Part shown: one piece after another, positions 36,287-45,236 of the stretch | Position numbering within the stretch: position 1 is the first letter of the stretch | How the letters are laid out: every line of letters begins with the position of its first letter | Source: Flavobacteriales bacterium | GTDB taxonomy: Bacteria > Bacteroidota > Bacteroidia > Flavobacteriales_F > PHOS-HE28 | NCBI GenBank assembly: GCA_016703105.1 | Contig: JADJCS010000005.1 | Location: 248,001-312,000 of the forward strand | DNA length: 64,000 bases | Direction: 5' to 3' | Notes under the pieces: model-generated | Told to the model about the DNA's origin: nothing | What the model saw: only the letters and a program-made list of their open reading frames with translations | Database searches by the model: none | Made by a program: the position numbers and the translations under genes

Positions 36287-37927
36287 ATGCGCACCTGGAC
36301 CACTCTCAGCTCGACCGCTCTTGTCCTGTTCTGCACAGCCCAGCAGCCAGGTGTGGAACAGGGCAAACCCTTCTCCCGCACCTTCAAGAACGCGCTGGGC
36401 GATCAGCACAGCGTGGTCGATGGTGTCCTACCCACCGATGGACGCCCTTTGCTCTATGTGGAGGAAGGTCCTGCGCACAAGGTGGTCCGCCTCGACGCAC
36501 AATTGCAGCCCACCGAGGAGGTGGTGTTGAAGGACGTGCTTATGGACGGTGTGAAATGGAACGGGGTGACACCGATCATCCAGGACGGCACCATGCGCTG
36601 TTTACTGGTGAGCAGCACCAAAAAAAGCACCGACTTCGGTGTGGGCACCATCAGTACCACCGGGGCCCTCGCGCTCACCGGCTTCCGCAAGATCGCGTCC
36701 TTCGACCATGCCTACACGGTGGATGCCGCTACCAGTTTAGGACGACGACCACAGCCTGATCCCATCCTCTTCAGCCTGGGCCTCACCAGCGCCCATCAAG
36801 AACGCCTGGTGCGCTCCCCCGATGGCCAGCATTACCTGCTGAACATGTACAGCCACGGAGGCAAGGACCCCAAGCGGATCTGGTGCGTTTACATGGACGC
36901 CCAGTTGAACGAAGTGTGGAGCACCACCTTGGAATTCCCCTTCGCCGACGACCGCAGCCGTGTTCACCAGATCTCGTTGGCGGACAATGGGAACGTTCAC
37001 ATCCTGTCCTATGTGTTCCGTTGCGACGGGCAGGAAAAGATGGGCGACAAGATGTGCCATGAGATCCACCTTAGCACCATCATCGAGCAAGGCAAGACAT
37101 TGAAGAACGTGCTGGTGGATAAAGACTTCGTGAGCAGTGCACGGATCTGCGAACGCAACGACGGCCGCGTGACCCTCGCGCTGCGTTACGGCGCGCTTAC
37201 CGGGATCCCCGGGCAGGTGCTCACCTTCGACCCACTGGACGCGAAGTTGAAGACCACTCCTTTGGTGGATCAACGCCTCGCGAGCATCCGGAAAGTGAAG
37301 CTCACCGGCTTCGGCACCATCGATGGCGACCCGAACAAACCGGCCAGTGTGCGCGCCAAGCTGCCCGATGAAGTGGTGGCGGTGATCCCCGCCTGGGATG
37401 GCGGCACCGTGCTGATCGAGACATTCCTTGAGAACGAGTTCCAATTGCCCGTGGGCGATGCGGTGGCCATCCGGCATTTCTGCGGAGCTGTACGCGCCAG
37501 TTACATCGACGCCTCGGATACCATCCGCTGGCAACGCACCCTGGACCGCGCTTACCTGACCACAGCGGGACAGGCCTATGAGACGGTGGGCTACAACCTC
37601 CACGGCACAGGCATCGATCTGCTCTTCGGCCATACACCGCGCGGACTGGCTGGCATTCTTGCCAGTGGCGGAGAAGGCGTGGACAAGGGCAAGGGCCTCA
37701 TTCCCGAACCCGGTGTGCTGAAGGCCGTGCGTTTGGACCGGCAAGGCCAGGTGACCAAAGAAGGCACAGCGCTTAAGCAGGAGAAGGACTTCGCCGCGAG
37801 CCCCATGACCGCCGTGTTCGGGGACGATGCCACACATGTGCTGCTGAAGTCCTTCGATCGGGGCACCTCGTACAACTACACGATCCTCGATCTGTCGCAG
37901 TTCGGGCTTCAGGGAATGCCGGGGTGA
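36287..37927 (+). CDS. Large secreted protein, uncharacterised
   Basis: 546 aa. I take the ATG at 36287 because it gives a signal peptide (TLSSTALVLFCTAQ); the frame is open upstream to 36221. The mature protein is soluble, with alternating strand-like blocks such as GRPLLYVEEGPAHKVVRLDAQLQP, PDGQHYLLNMYSHGGKDPKRIWCVYMDAQLNEVW and LADNGNVHILSYVFRCDG that suggest a propeller-like fold. I see no T9SS sorting domain at the end (LDLSQFGLQGMPG). Homologues are likely confined to Flavobacteriales. Function unknown. Confidence 0.75.
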   Translation: MRTWTTLSSTALVLFCTAQQPGVEQGKPFSRTFKNALGDQHSVVDGVLPTDGRPLLYVEEGPAHKVVRLDAQLQPTEEVVLKDVLMDGVKWNGVTPIIQDGTMRCLLVSSTKKSTDFGVGTISTTGALALTGFRKIASFDHAYTVDAATSLGRRPQPDPILFSLGLTSAHQERLVRSPDGQHYLLNMYSHGGKDPKRIWCVYMDAQLNEVWSTTLEFPFADDRSRVHQISLADNGNVHILSYVFRCDGQEKMGDKMCHEIHLSTIIEQGKTLKNVLVDKDFVSSARICERNDGRVTLALRYGALTGIPGQVLTFDPLDAKLKTTPLVDQRLASIRKVKLTGFGTIDGDPNKPASVRAKLPDEVVAVIPAWDGGTVLIETFLENEFQLPVGDAVAIRHFCGAVRASYIDASDTIRWQRTLDRAYLTTAGQAYETVGYNLHGTGIDLLFGHTPRGLAGILASGGEGVDKGKGLIPEPGVLKAVRLDRQGQVTKEGTALKQEKDFAASPMTAVFGDDATHVLLKSFDRGTSYNYTILDLSQFGLQGMPG

Positions 37928-38115
37928 GTCGCTAGGACGGGGGCAATCCGGGAGGGGCTTGAAGAAGGCGTGAGGGCGATGCCTCTCCGCGAGGACTTTT
38001 GCGCGGTCCGGATCGAGCAGGCAGGATGGATGCGCCACCTTGTCCATGCGCGTTTGTTCGTAGCCGCCAGCGACGGCACTTCCCACGGCCCTTGCACGCT
38101 CGGCACCTTTGCCGC

Positions 38116-39554
38116 GTGCCCCGGGACCCTTCGCCTCCTCCCACGACCACGCTCGTGGAGCGCCTGCAGAAGCGGGTAACCTCGCTCTTCGCGTGGATCG
38201 GTCGCGGAGTGATGAACAGCCGCATGAAGGAGCTCACCCTCCTTACCCTGCCCTACCAGGTAGCAGCCGTCCTCACCGCCTTGATCGCCGTGGGTTATGC
38301 CAAGCTCTTCAGTGTGATGGAGGACATGCACCTCTGGCTGTTACACCTCCATCCTGACTGGATCTTCGTGAGCGCACCGGTCTGCTTCGTGCTGAGCTGG
38401 TGGCTGGTGCGCCGGTTCGCGCCGCTGGCAGGAGGGAGCGGCATTCCGCAACTGATGGCGGCCATCGAAGTGGCCGATGAGAAGGAGACGGACCGCAGTT
38501 GGCGTTTCCTCAACGTGCGCATCATCCTGGTGAAGATCGCGAGCAGTTTGGCCATGGTGTTGGGCGGCGGAGCGGTGGGTCGCGAAGGGCCTACGCTGCA
38601 GATCGCGGGAAGCGTGTACCGCATCGTCCACAAACTGCTCCCACCGTTCTGGCCCAAAGTGAGCCGGAAAGTGATGCTGGTGACCGGCGGGGCTGCAGGA
38701 CTGAGCGCGGCGTTCAACACCCCGCTCGGCGGTATCGTCTTTGCCGTCGAGGAACTCACCAAGACCCATCTCGCGCAGTTCCGCACCGCAGTGCTCACCG
38801 CCGTGATCCTCGCCGGCATGACCGCCCAATGGCTGTTGGGGCCTTACCTCTTCCTGGGATATCCGAAGTTAGAGACCGGTGAGGTTTCTCCTTCATGTAC
38901 AAGGTGCTCGTTATCGGCCTGGCCGCCGGGGCGTCGGGGCGCTCTTCTGCAAAGCGATCCTGCTACTGGACAAATGGCGGCGCATGTTGAAAGGCAACAC
39001 GGGCCAGATGCCTTTTCGCCGTGGGCTGCGCGCTCGCCTTCGCCTGCACGGTGAAGTACGTGGGCAGCTATTCTTTGGGCAGCGGCAAGCACCTGCTGCA
39101 GAACTACTTGTTCGACGCGCAGGTGGATCCGAGCTGGCGGGACATCGTAGCGCGGATCCTTGGACCGCTGTTCAGCTTCAGCGCCGGTGGTGCAGGCGGC
39201 ATCTTCGCGCCCAGCCTGGCCAGTGGCGCCGCCGTCGGCGGATGGATCGCGCAGTGGTTCGACCCCAGCCGGGGCGAGTTCAACGTGCTGGTGCTCGCCG
39301 GTATGACGGCCTTCCTCACCGGCGTTTCGCGGTCGCCCTTCACCAGCGCCATCCTGGTGTTGGAGATGACCGATCGCCACAGCGTGATCTTCCAACTGAT
39401 GTACGCCGCCATGGTGGCGAACCTCATCGGCAGCTTCATCGACCGGAAGAGCTACTACGAGCGCATGAAGATCCGCCTGTTGAACGCCATGGGTGTGGGG
39501 GTCGCCCCGAAAGAAGCGCCCGAAGGCGGCGGCAGTGGCTTCGGACTGGGGTAG
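38116..39554 (+). CDS. ClC-family chloride channel/transporter, frameshifted
   Basis: Segments in three frames join into one ClC protein of about 478 aa. First part: [16 protein letters not shown] (GSGIP), [18 protein letters not shown] with the gating Glu, and [19 protein letters not shown]. Last part: [22 protein letters not shown] (GxFxP). The middle ([29 protein letters not shown]) needs one base added near 38886 (T run), one near 38937 (G run) and one removed near 39011. The start is uncertain: GTG at 38116 has CACCTTTG 4 nt before it, while ATG at 38212 is the alternative. No CBS domains follow. Confidence 0.82.
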
Positions 39555-39622
39555 TGGATCGGTCCGTCGGCGACACGCCGTCCCGCACCGCGTATCTCTT
39601 CCGAACTTTGCACCCGAATCCA

Positions 39623-40417
39623 ATGAAGCAATACCACGACCTCCTCCACCACATCCTGGACAACGGCACGAGCAAGACCGACCGCACTGGCACCGGCACG
39701 CTGAGCTGTTTCGGCTACCAGATGCGTTTCGACCTCGCCGATGGGTTCCCCATGGTGACGACGAAAAAGCTGCATCTGAAGAGCATCATCCACGAACTGC
39801 CTTGGTTCTTGGCGGGCGACACGAACATCAAGTACCTGCAGGACAACGGCGTGAAGATCTGGGACGAGTGGGCCGATGCCGACGGCAACCTGGGGCCGGT
39901 CTATGGCTACCAATGGCGCAGCTGGCACACGCCCGATGGCCGCACCATCGACCAGATCGCCAACGTGGTGGACATGATCAAACGGAGCCCGGACAGCCGC
40001 CGCTCGATCGTGACCGCTTGGAACCCAGCCGACGTGGACCGCATGGCCCTGCCGCCTTGTCACACCATGTTCCAGTTCTATGTGGCCGATGGGAAACTCA
40101 GCTGTCAACTCTATCAACGTAGTGCGGACACCTTCCTCGGTGTGCCGTTCAACATCGCCAGCTATGCACTGCTCACGCTGATGATGGCCCAGGTCTGCGG
40201 CCTGAAGCCCGGCGAGTTCGTACACACCTTTGGGGATGTACACCTCTACAACGATCATTTGGAGCAGGCGAAACTGCAATTGACCCGCGAGCCAAGGAAA
40301 CTGCCTACGCTGGAGATCGATGCTTCGGTCAACGACCTCTTCGCGTTCCGCTTCGAGCATTTCACCTTGAAGGATTACGATCCGCATCCGCACATCAAGG
40401 CGGCTGTCTCGGTATGA
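39623..40417 (+). CDS. thyA: Thymidylate synthase
   Basis: 264 aa, the same length as E. coli ThyA. Methylates dUMP with methylene-tetrahydrofolate. Start at 39623 ([28 protein letters not shown]). Catalytic Cys in [12 protein letters not shown] (about 146), Arg block [11 protein letters not shown], and [23 protein letters not shown] with the dUMP-binding Ser/Asn are intact. GAACTTTG, a weak -7 box, lies 12 nt upstream. The stop overlaps the folA start (ATGA), so thyA and folA are coupled: ThyA makes dihydrofolate, and FolA reduces it again. Confidence 0.97.
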   Translation: MKQYHDLLHHILDNGTSKTDRTGTGTLSCFGYQMRFDLADGFPMVTTKKLHLKSIIHELPWFLAGDTNIKYLQDNGVKIWDEWADADGNLGPVYGYQWRSWHTPDGRTIDQIANVVDMIKRSPDSRRSIVTAWNPADVDRMALPPCHTMFQFYVADGKLSCQLYQRSADTFLGVPFNIASYALLTLMMAQVCGLKPGEFVHTFGDVHLYNDHLEQAKLQLTREPRKLPTLEIDASVNDLFAFRFEHFTLKDYDPHPHIKAAVSV

Positions 40418-40883
40418 TCGTCAGCGCCATCGCCGCAGTTAGCGAGAACCAGGTGATCGGGCGCGATGGGGACCTGCCCTGGCACCTGCCGGATGACATG
40501 AAATTCTTCCAGCGGACCACGATGGGGCACCATGTGATCACCGGGCGGAAGAACTGGGAGGGCCCTGGTGGCCGGTTCCTTGGAAGAGGCCCTGGAAATA
40601 GCCCGAAAGGCCGGTGAGGACGAGGCTTTCCTCATCGGTGGTGGGGCAGATCTACCACGATGCCTTCTCCAAAGACCTGGTCGACCAGGTGTACCTGACT
40701 CGTGTACATGCGGATATCCCCGGAGACACCAGCTTCCCTGTGCTGGATGCGGCCTGGCGCGAGGTATGGCGCGAAGAACATCCCGCTGATGAACATCATG
40801 AACATGCCTTCACCTTCCTCCGCTTTGAGAAAATACCCGGTCCCCGTGAACGGATCAAACCGGATCCCGTTGAACTGTCCTAG
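40414..40883 (+). pseudogene. folA: Dihydrofolate reductase, broken (internal deletion plus frameshifts)
   Basis: The N-terminal part is normal: [30 protein letters not shown] (substrate Asp in LPDDM) through [10 protein letters not shown]. The next recognised segment, [26 protein letters not shown], is in another frame and follows directly. About 30 residues that normally lie between (the P-x-x-GRxNxVxT NADPH-contact strand) are missing. One extra G near 40643 then shifts to QIYHDAFSKDLVDQVYLTRVHADIPGDTSFP to the end. Without the missing strand the enzyme should not fold, so this is either a real pseudogene or an assembly deletion. Confidence 0.85.
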
Positions 40884-40904
40884 ACCCGAACCAACCTCGC
40901 CACC

Positions 40905-41700
40905 ATGCAACAGAACCGCCTGTTATTGATCGCCATCGCGGTCCTTGCCTTCGCCGGTTGCCGGCGGGAGGACAAGACCCCGCTGAATAACGACTATACC
41001 GCCGCCATGGACAACAGCCTGGCGGAAGGCATGTTCAATGATGTTCTGAAACAAGCGGATGACGCCGCTGCGGATGGCGGACTGCGGGGCATGATGGATG
41101 GCTGCATCGATACCGTGCGATCGATACCAACGTGATGCCCCACACCATGCGATCGACTTCGGCCCCGTGAACTGCACCGGCAACGACGGTCGCCAACGGC
41201 GCGGCTCGATCCTCGTCACTTTCACCGGACCCTACCGCGCCGAAGGCACCGTGATCACACTCACGCCGCAGAACTACTACGTGAACGACTACCACATCCA
41301 AGGCCTGAAAACAGTGACCAACTTGGGCCTGGACGGCGATGGGCATATGCACTTCGGCATCACCGTGAACGGTACCGTTACGGCACCGAACAACGCCTGG
41401 ACCAGCACGCATCAGGCCCAGCGCATGCGCACCTGGTTGCAGGGCGAAGAGACGATGACCCCTTGGGACGACGTGTATTTGATCACCGGGACCGGTAACG
41501 GGGTGAACCGGCACGGTCTCGCATACACGCTGACCATCACACAAGCACTGCGCGTGGAGATCGGCTGCTGGTACATCGTGAGCGGCAAGCTGGAGATCAC
41601 CCCACAGGACCTACCCACGCGCGATGTTGACTTCGGTGCCGGATCCTGCGATAGCTCCGTATCCGTTACTGTGAACGGTACCACTTACTATTTCGACTGA
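40905..41700 (+). CDS. Lipoprotein of unknown function, frameshifted
   Basis: The lipobox FAGC is at about residue 19 (MQQNRLLLIAIAVLAFAGC). After about 70 residues the frame breaks near 41123 and again near 41150, then continues as IDFGPVNCTGNDGRQRRGSILVTFTG, ending in VSVTVNGTTYYFD. Joined, it is about 264 aa, an outer-membrane lipoprotein of a type I have seen only as hypothetical in Flavobacteriales. The repeated CGATCGATACC/ATGCGATCGA text around the break may have confused sequencing or assembly. A hairpin terminator follows at 41721. Confidence 0.7.
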
Positions 41701-41720
41701 CCTTCCGTCGTTCATCCTTC

Positions 41721-41749
41721 AAGAAGACCCTCTTCGGTGGGTCTTTCTT
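41721..41749 (+). terminator. Hairpin terminator after the lipoprotein
   Basis: AAGAAGACCC/GGGTCTTTCTT with a one-base bulge and an 8-nt loop, 20 bases after the stop. Confidence 0.55.
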
Positions 41750-41966
41750 GATCTCAGGGGGTGCCGCCCGTCAAACCATTCGTCCCTATCCATCCCATCC
41801 CCTGCCGTTCATCACGTTCCCCTTGGGGACGGATGGAAGGTGCGGATAGCTTGGCCCTCAAGCTGGTCGACCTATTCCTTACTTCAGGTCCATTAGCGTT
41901 GCGAACGGCCAGCCCATGGACAACCCCGGCATTACAGAGGATCGCCGGACCAAGTCCGGAACGGAG

Positions 41967-43109
41967 ATGAACTACTTCCAACGGACCCCGATCAGCTACC
42001 GGATCGTGCTCATCAGTGCGCTGGTGATGGCCACATTGTTCCTCTTGCAGGCATACATGCACCACTACGTCTATGCCGAGTTGAAGGACATGGGCGAATT
42101 CCGTTGGTGGCGCGAAGCCCCGGTCCCCTACCTGAACTTCTTCTTCTGGGCCCTCCTGACCCCCTTGGTCTATACGATCTTGAAACGCTGGCCCTTCAGC
42201 GAACGACCGCTCGGCCCGGTGGTGCTGATGCACGTCGCGCTTGCCCTTGGGGTTTCGGCCTTCCACGAAATCACGACCTCCTTTCTCTACTATGGCGTCC
42301 TGCACTGGCGAGGGGAGTTCGATTTCAGCGATCCGGAAATGCGGAGCTGGGCCACCAGCGCGCTGCCGCCAGCCATCCTCTCCCGGTTCATGGAATATGG
42401 CGTGCTCATGGGGGTGTTGGTGGCGCTGGACAACGCGCGCATGATGCGGGAGAAACAAACACAGCTGATGAAGCTGCAGAACGAATTGCAGAAGAGCCAG
42501 CTCAATGCGCTGCGCAAGCAGCTACAGCCACACTTCCTCTTCAACACACTGAACACCGTGAGCGCGCTGATGGACGAGAACGTGAGCGGCGCCCGCACCG
42601 TGCTGAGCCGCCTGGGCCAACTGCTGCGCATCACCCTCGACAAAGAACAACGCGACCGTGTGCCCGCTCGCCCGCGAGATCGAGCATCGGCCATTACCTC
42701 GGCATCGAGGCCATCCGGTTCCAGGACCGGCTGCATGTGGAATACGACGTGCCCGCAGCTTGCGCGGACGCAGAGGTGCCGAGCATGATCCTGCAGCCTC
42801 TGGTGGAGAACGCGATCAAACATGGTCCCGGCCTTACCAGTGAGCGCGTTGACATCCGCGTAACCGCCGAGCGCTCGAACGGCCAACTGGATATCACAGT
42901 GCGGGACAACGGTCGCGGCTGCAAGGACGTCCATGGGGCGGTGGCCGGCACAGGGATCGGGTCTTCGCAATGTGCGGGAACGGTTACGGCTTCTGTACGG
43001 CAACGATGCTGAAATGCGTGTGATATCCCCCAACGGACATGGCTTCGAAGTGACCCTCACTCTTCCATATCGTTCCACCGGCAGAAACAGTCAAGGACAG
43101 GTCCCATGA
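41967..43109 (+). CDS. LytS-type sensor histidine kinase, frameshifted
   Basis: Four or five TM segments (residues about 10-170) precede a PF06580-type kinase domain. The H box is KQLQPHFLFNTLNTVSALM, then LRITLDKEQRDRV, HYLGIEAIRFQDRL, and the N box MILQPLVENAIKHGPG. The frame is broken by extra bases near 42664 (CCC), 42685 and 42960 (GGG). The last block, LRNVRERLRLLYGNDAEMRVISPNGHGFEVTLTLP, ends in a TGA overlapping the next ATG. Joined, it is about 380 aa and pairs with the LytR-type regulator. The stimulus is unknown. Confidence 0.85.
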
Positions 43110-43883
43110 AACACATCCGCACCATCATCGTCGACGATGAGCCCAACGCCCGCGCCCGCATCGCACGCCTGCTCGCGCAGGACCCCGAGATCGAGGTGGT
43201 CGGCGAATGCCGCAATGGCCACGAAGCCGTGGAGTCCGTGAACAAGCACCGCCCCGATCTCCTCTTCCTCGACATCCAGATGCCCCAGATGAACGGGTTC
43301 GAAGTGGTCCAGCAAATACCGAGGGAGCGGATGCCTTTCATCGTCTTCGTCACAGCACATGATCAGTACGCACTGAAGGCCTTCGATGTGAACGCTGTGG
43401 ACTACCTGCTGAAACCCTATGACGACGAGCGGTTCACAACCTCGCTGACCAAGGCCAAGAAGCACATGGACATGAACAGCAGCAGCCGACTTACCGGCAA
43501 GCTGATGGACCTGGTGAGGGAGCACATGCACGCGAACAGTGAATTCACCGAAGCACTTCACCATCCGTGAGAAAGGGCGCGAGCACAAGGTCCATGTGGA
43601 CAGCATCGTCTACATGCGCGCCGAGGGCAACTACCTCTGCCTGCAATTGAAGGACCGCCACTTCCTCTACCGCATGACCATGAACGCGGTGGAGACCGAA
43701 TTGGACCCGGTCCGCTTCCTACGGATCCATCGCAGCTTTATCGTGAACCAATCACATGTACGCAGCAGCCGGTACAGCGGCAACAACGAGTTCATCTTTA
43801 CGATGGCCAATAATGAACGGATCGTGAGCGGTCGAAGCTACAAGGAGCAGATCGCCAAGGTGCTGCAGGAACAAGCCGTATGA
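43106..43883 (+). CDS. LytR/AlgR-type response regulator, frameshifted
   Basis: REC domain with DDE at 10-12 and phosphoacceptor Asp in LLFLDIQMPQMNGFEV (about residue 56), followed by TAHDQYALKAF and the Lys in DYLLKPYDDERF. One extra base near 43547 splits it from the LytTR DNA-binding domain, which reads KHFTIREKGREHKVHVDSIVYMRAEGNYLCLQLKDRHFLYRMTM and FLRIHRSFIVNQSHV. Joined length is about 258 aa. It starts inside the kinase stop codon (ATGA), so this is a coupled two-component pair. Confidence 0.88.
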
Positions 43884-43997
43884 ACGTGTTGCGAACCGAT
43901 GTCATCGGTCCGCCGTCCCACATCCCACGGTCCGTCATCACCGGGTTGATCCGCACTTATACGCCGGCTACTTTAAGGGTCCCAAAACCCTGTTGCC

Positions 43998-45097
43998 ATG
44001 CGAACCCTGCATCTTCTGGTGCTCAGTGCATTGGTGCTTTGCGCATACCCCTTCCGAATGAAGGGGCAATACTCCCAACTTGATCTGCCACGCGAAAGCC
44101 AGGCGGGTGCAACCTTCCAGCGGATCGGCACCACCGACCTGACGGTGCACTACAGCCGCCCAAGCCTGAAGGGGCGCGCTATCTGGGGCGAAGTCGTACC
44201 CTACGACCGGATCCGGCGCGCCGGTGCGAACGAGAACACCACGTTCACCTGCACCGGCGACATCACCGTGGAAGGCAAAGCACTGCCCGCCGGGACATAC
44301 GGCCTGCACATGATCCCTACGAAGAGCGCTTGGACGGTGATCTTCCAGCAAGGACCACACCGCCTGGGGATCGTTCTTCTACAAAAAGGAGATGGATGCG
44401 TTGCGGGTGGATGTCACCCCACACCCCGGCCCGAAGACCGAGCAAGTGACCTATGAATTCGCCGATGTCACGAACGATGGCGCCACGCTGACCCTGCGCT
44501 GGGCCGAACTCGAGGTCCCAGTCAAGATCGGCGTGGACATCCACAAGGAAGTGCTGGCCTACCTCGATGCGAACCTCCACGGCTTGAAGTCCTTCCAATG
44601 GGAAGTGTGGTATGAAGCCGCGCACTACTGCCACGAGCAGAAGATGGAACCGGAGAAAGCGATGAAATGGGTGGATGCGAGCATCGCGCGCGGCGCCAAC
44701 TTCGAGAACCAAACCTTGAAAGCGACCATGCTGGAGGAGCAGGGTAAGACCGCCGAAGCGGAGACCCTGCGCAAGGGGATGATCGATGGGGCTACGAACG
44801 CGCAGTTGAACACCTACGCCGTACACGCTAATGAACCAAGGGAAGAAGGCGGAAGGTGTGAAGATGTTCGAGCTGAACGCGAAGCGCCACGCCGACGATC
44901 CCAATGTGCATGACAGCCTGGGCGAAGGCTATATGATGAACGGCCAGAACGACCTCGCGATCAAAGCCTTCAAGAAGAGCCTGAGCATGAACCCTCCGGA
45001 GAACGTGAAAGCGAACTCGTTGAAGTGTCTGAAGAAGATGGGTGTGGATACGAGCGCTTATGAGAAGACAGCTTCAGCGGTGAAGACGGGGATGTAG
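43998..45097 (+). CDS. DUF2911 + TPR secreted protein, frameshifted (copy 1)
   Basis: The signal peptide (LHLLVLSALVLCAYPF) starts at 43998. The DUF2911 landmarks follow: TTDLTVHYSRPSLKGRAIWGEVVPYDRIRRAGANENTTFTCTGDITVEGKALPAGTYGLHMIP. Removing one G near 44353 continues into WGSFFYKKEMDALRVDVTPHPG-type sequence. A second shift near 44827 leads to TPR helices (EGVKMFELNAKRHADDPNVHDSLGEGYMMNGQNDLAIKAFKKSLSMNP). Joined, about 366 aa. The domain has no known activity. A paralogue lies at 54074-54910. Confidence 0.82.
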
Positions 45098-45128
45098 GCG
45101 CATCAGCTATCGCGAGTATCTCCCCCCT

Positions 45129-45216
45129 CGCCGTCATCGCGAGCCGGTCCCGGCGAAGCGATCCATTCACGGCACTATGGATCGCTTCGCACCTCCGGAC
45201 GCTCGCGATGACGGCG
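45129..45216. repeat. 88-bp REP/MITE-like nested palindrome
   Basis: Outer arms CGCCGTCATCGCGAGC (45129-45144) and GCTCGCGATGACGGCG (45201-45216) match perfectly over 16 bp. Inner arms GCGAAGCGATCCAT (45153-45166) and ATGGATCGCTTCGC (45177-45190) match over 14 bp. The core text (GTCATCGCGAGC...GCGAAGCGATCCA) belongs to a repeat type found in many bacterial intergenic regions. It sits immediately upstream of the PIG-L gene promoter. Confidence 0.75.
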
Positions 45217-45224
45217 TGGACGGG

Positions 45225-45232
45225 TACCTTCG
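45225..45232 (+). promoter_or_regulatory. -7 promoter box directly before the PIG-L gene
   Basis: TACCTTCG, 4 nt before the ATG at 45237, which suggests a leaderless transcript. Confidence 0.45.
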
Positions 45233-45236
45233 GCGC

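Noticed and set aside
38879..39620. Long N-terminal extension of the thyA frame (512 codons in total)
   Set aside because: The extension reads ClC sequence out of frame; ThyA starts at 39623 with the exact family length.
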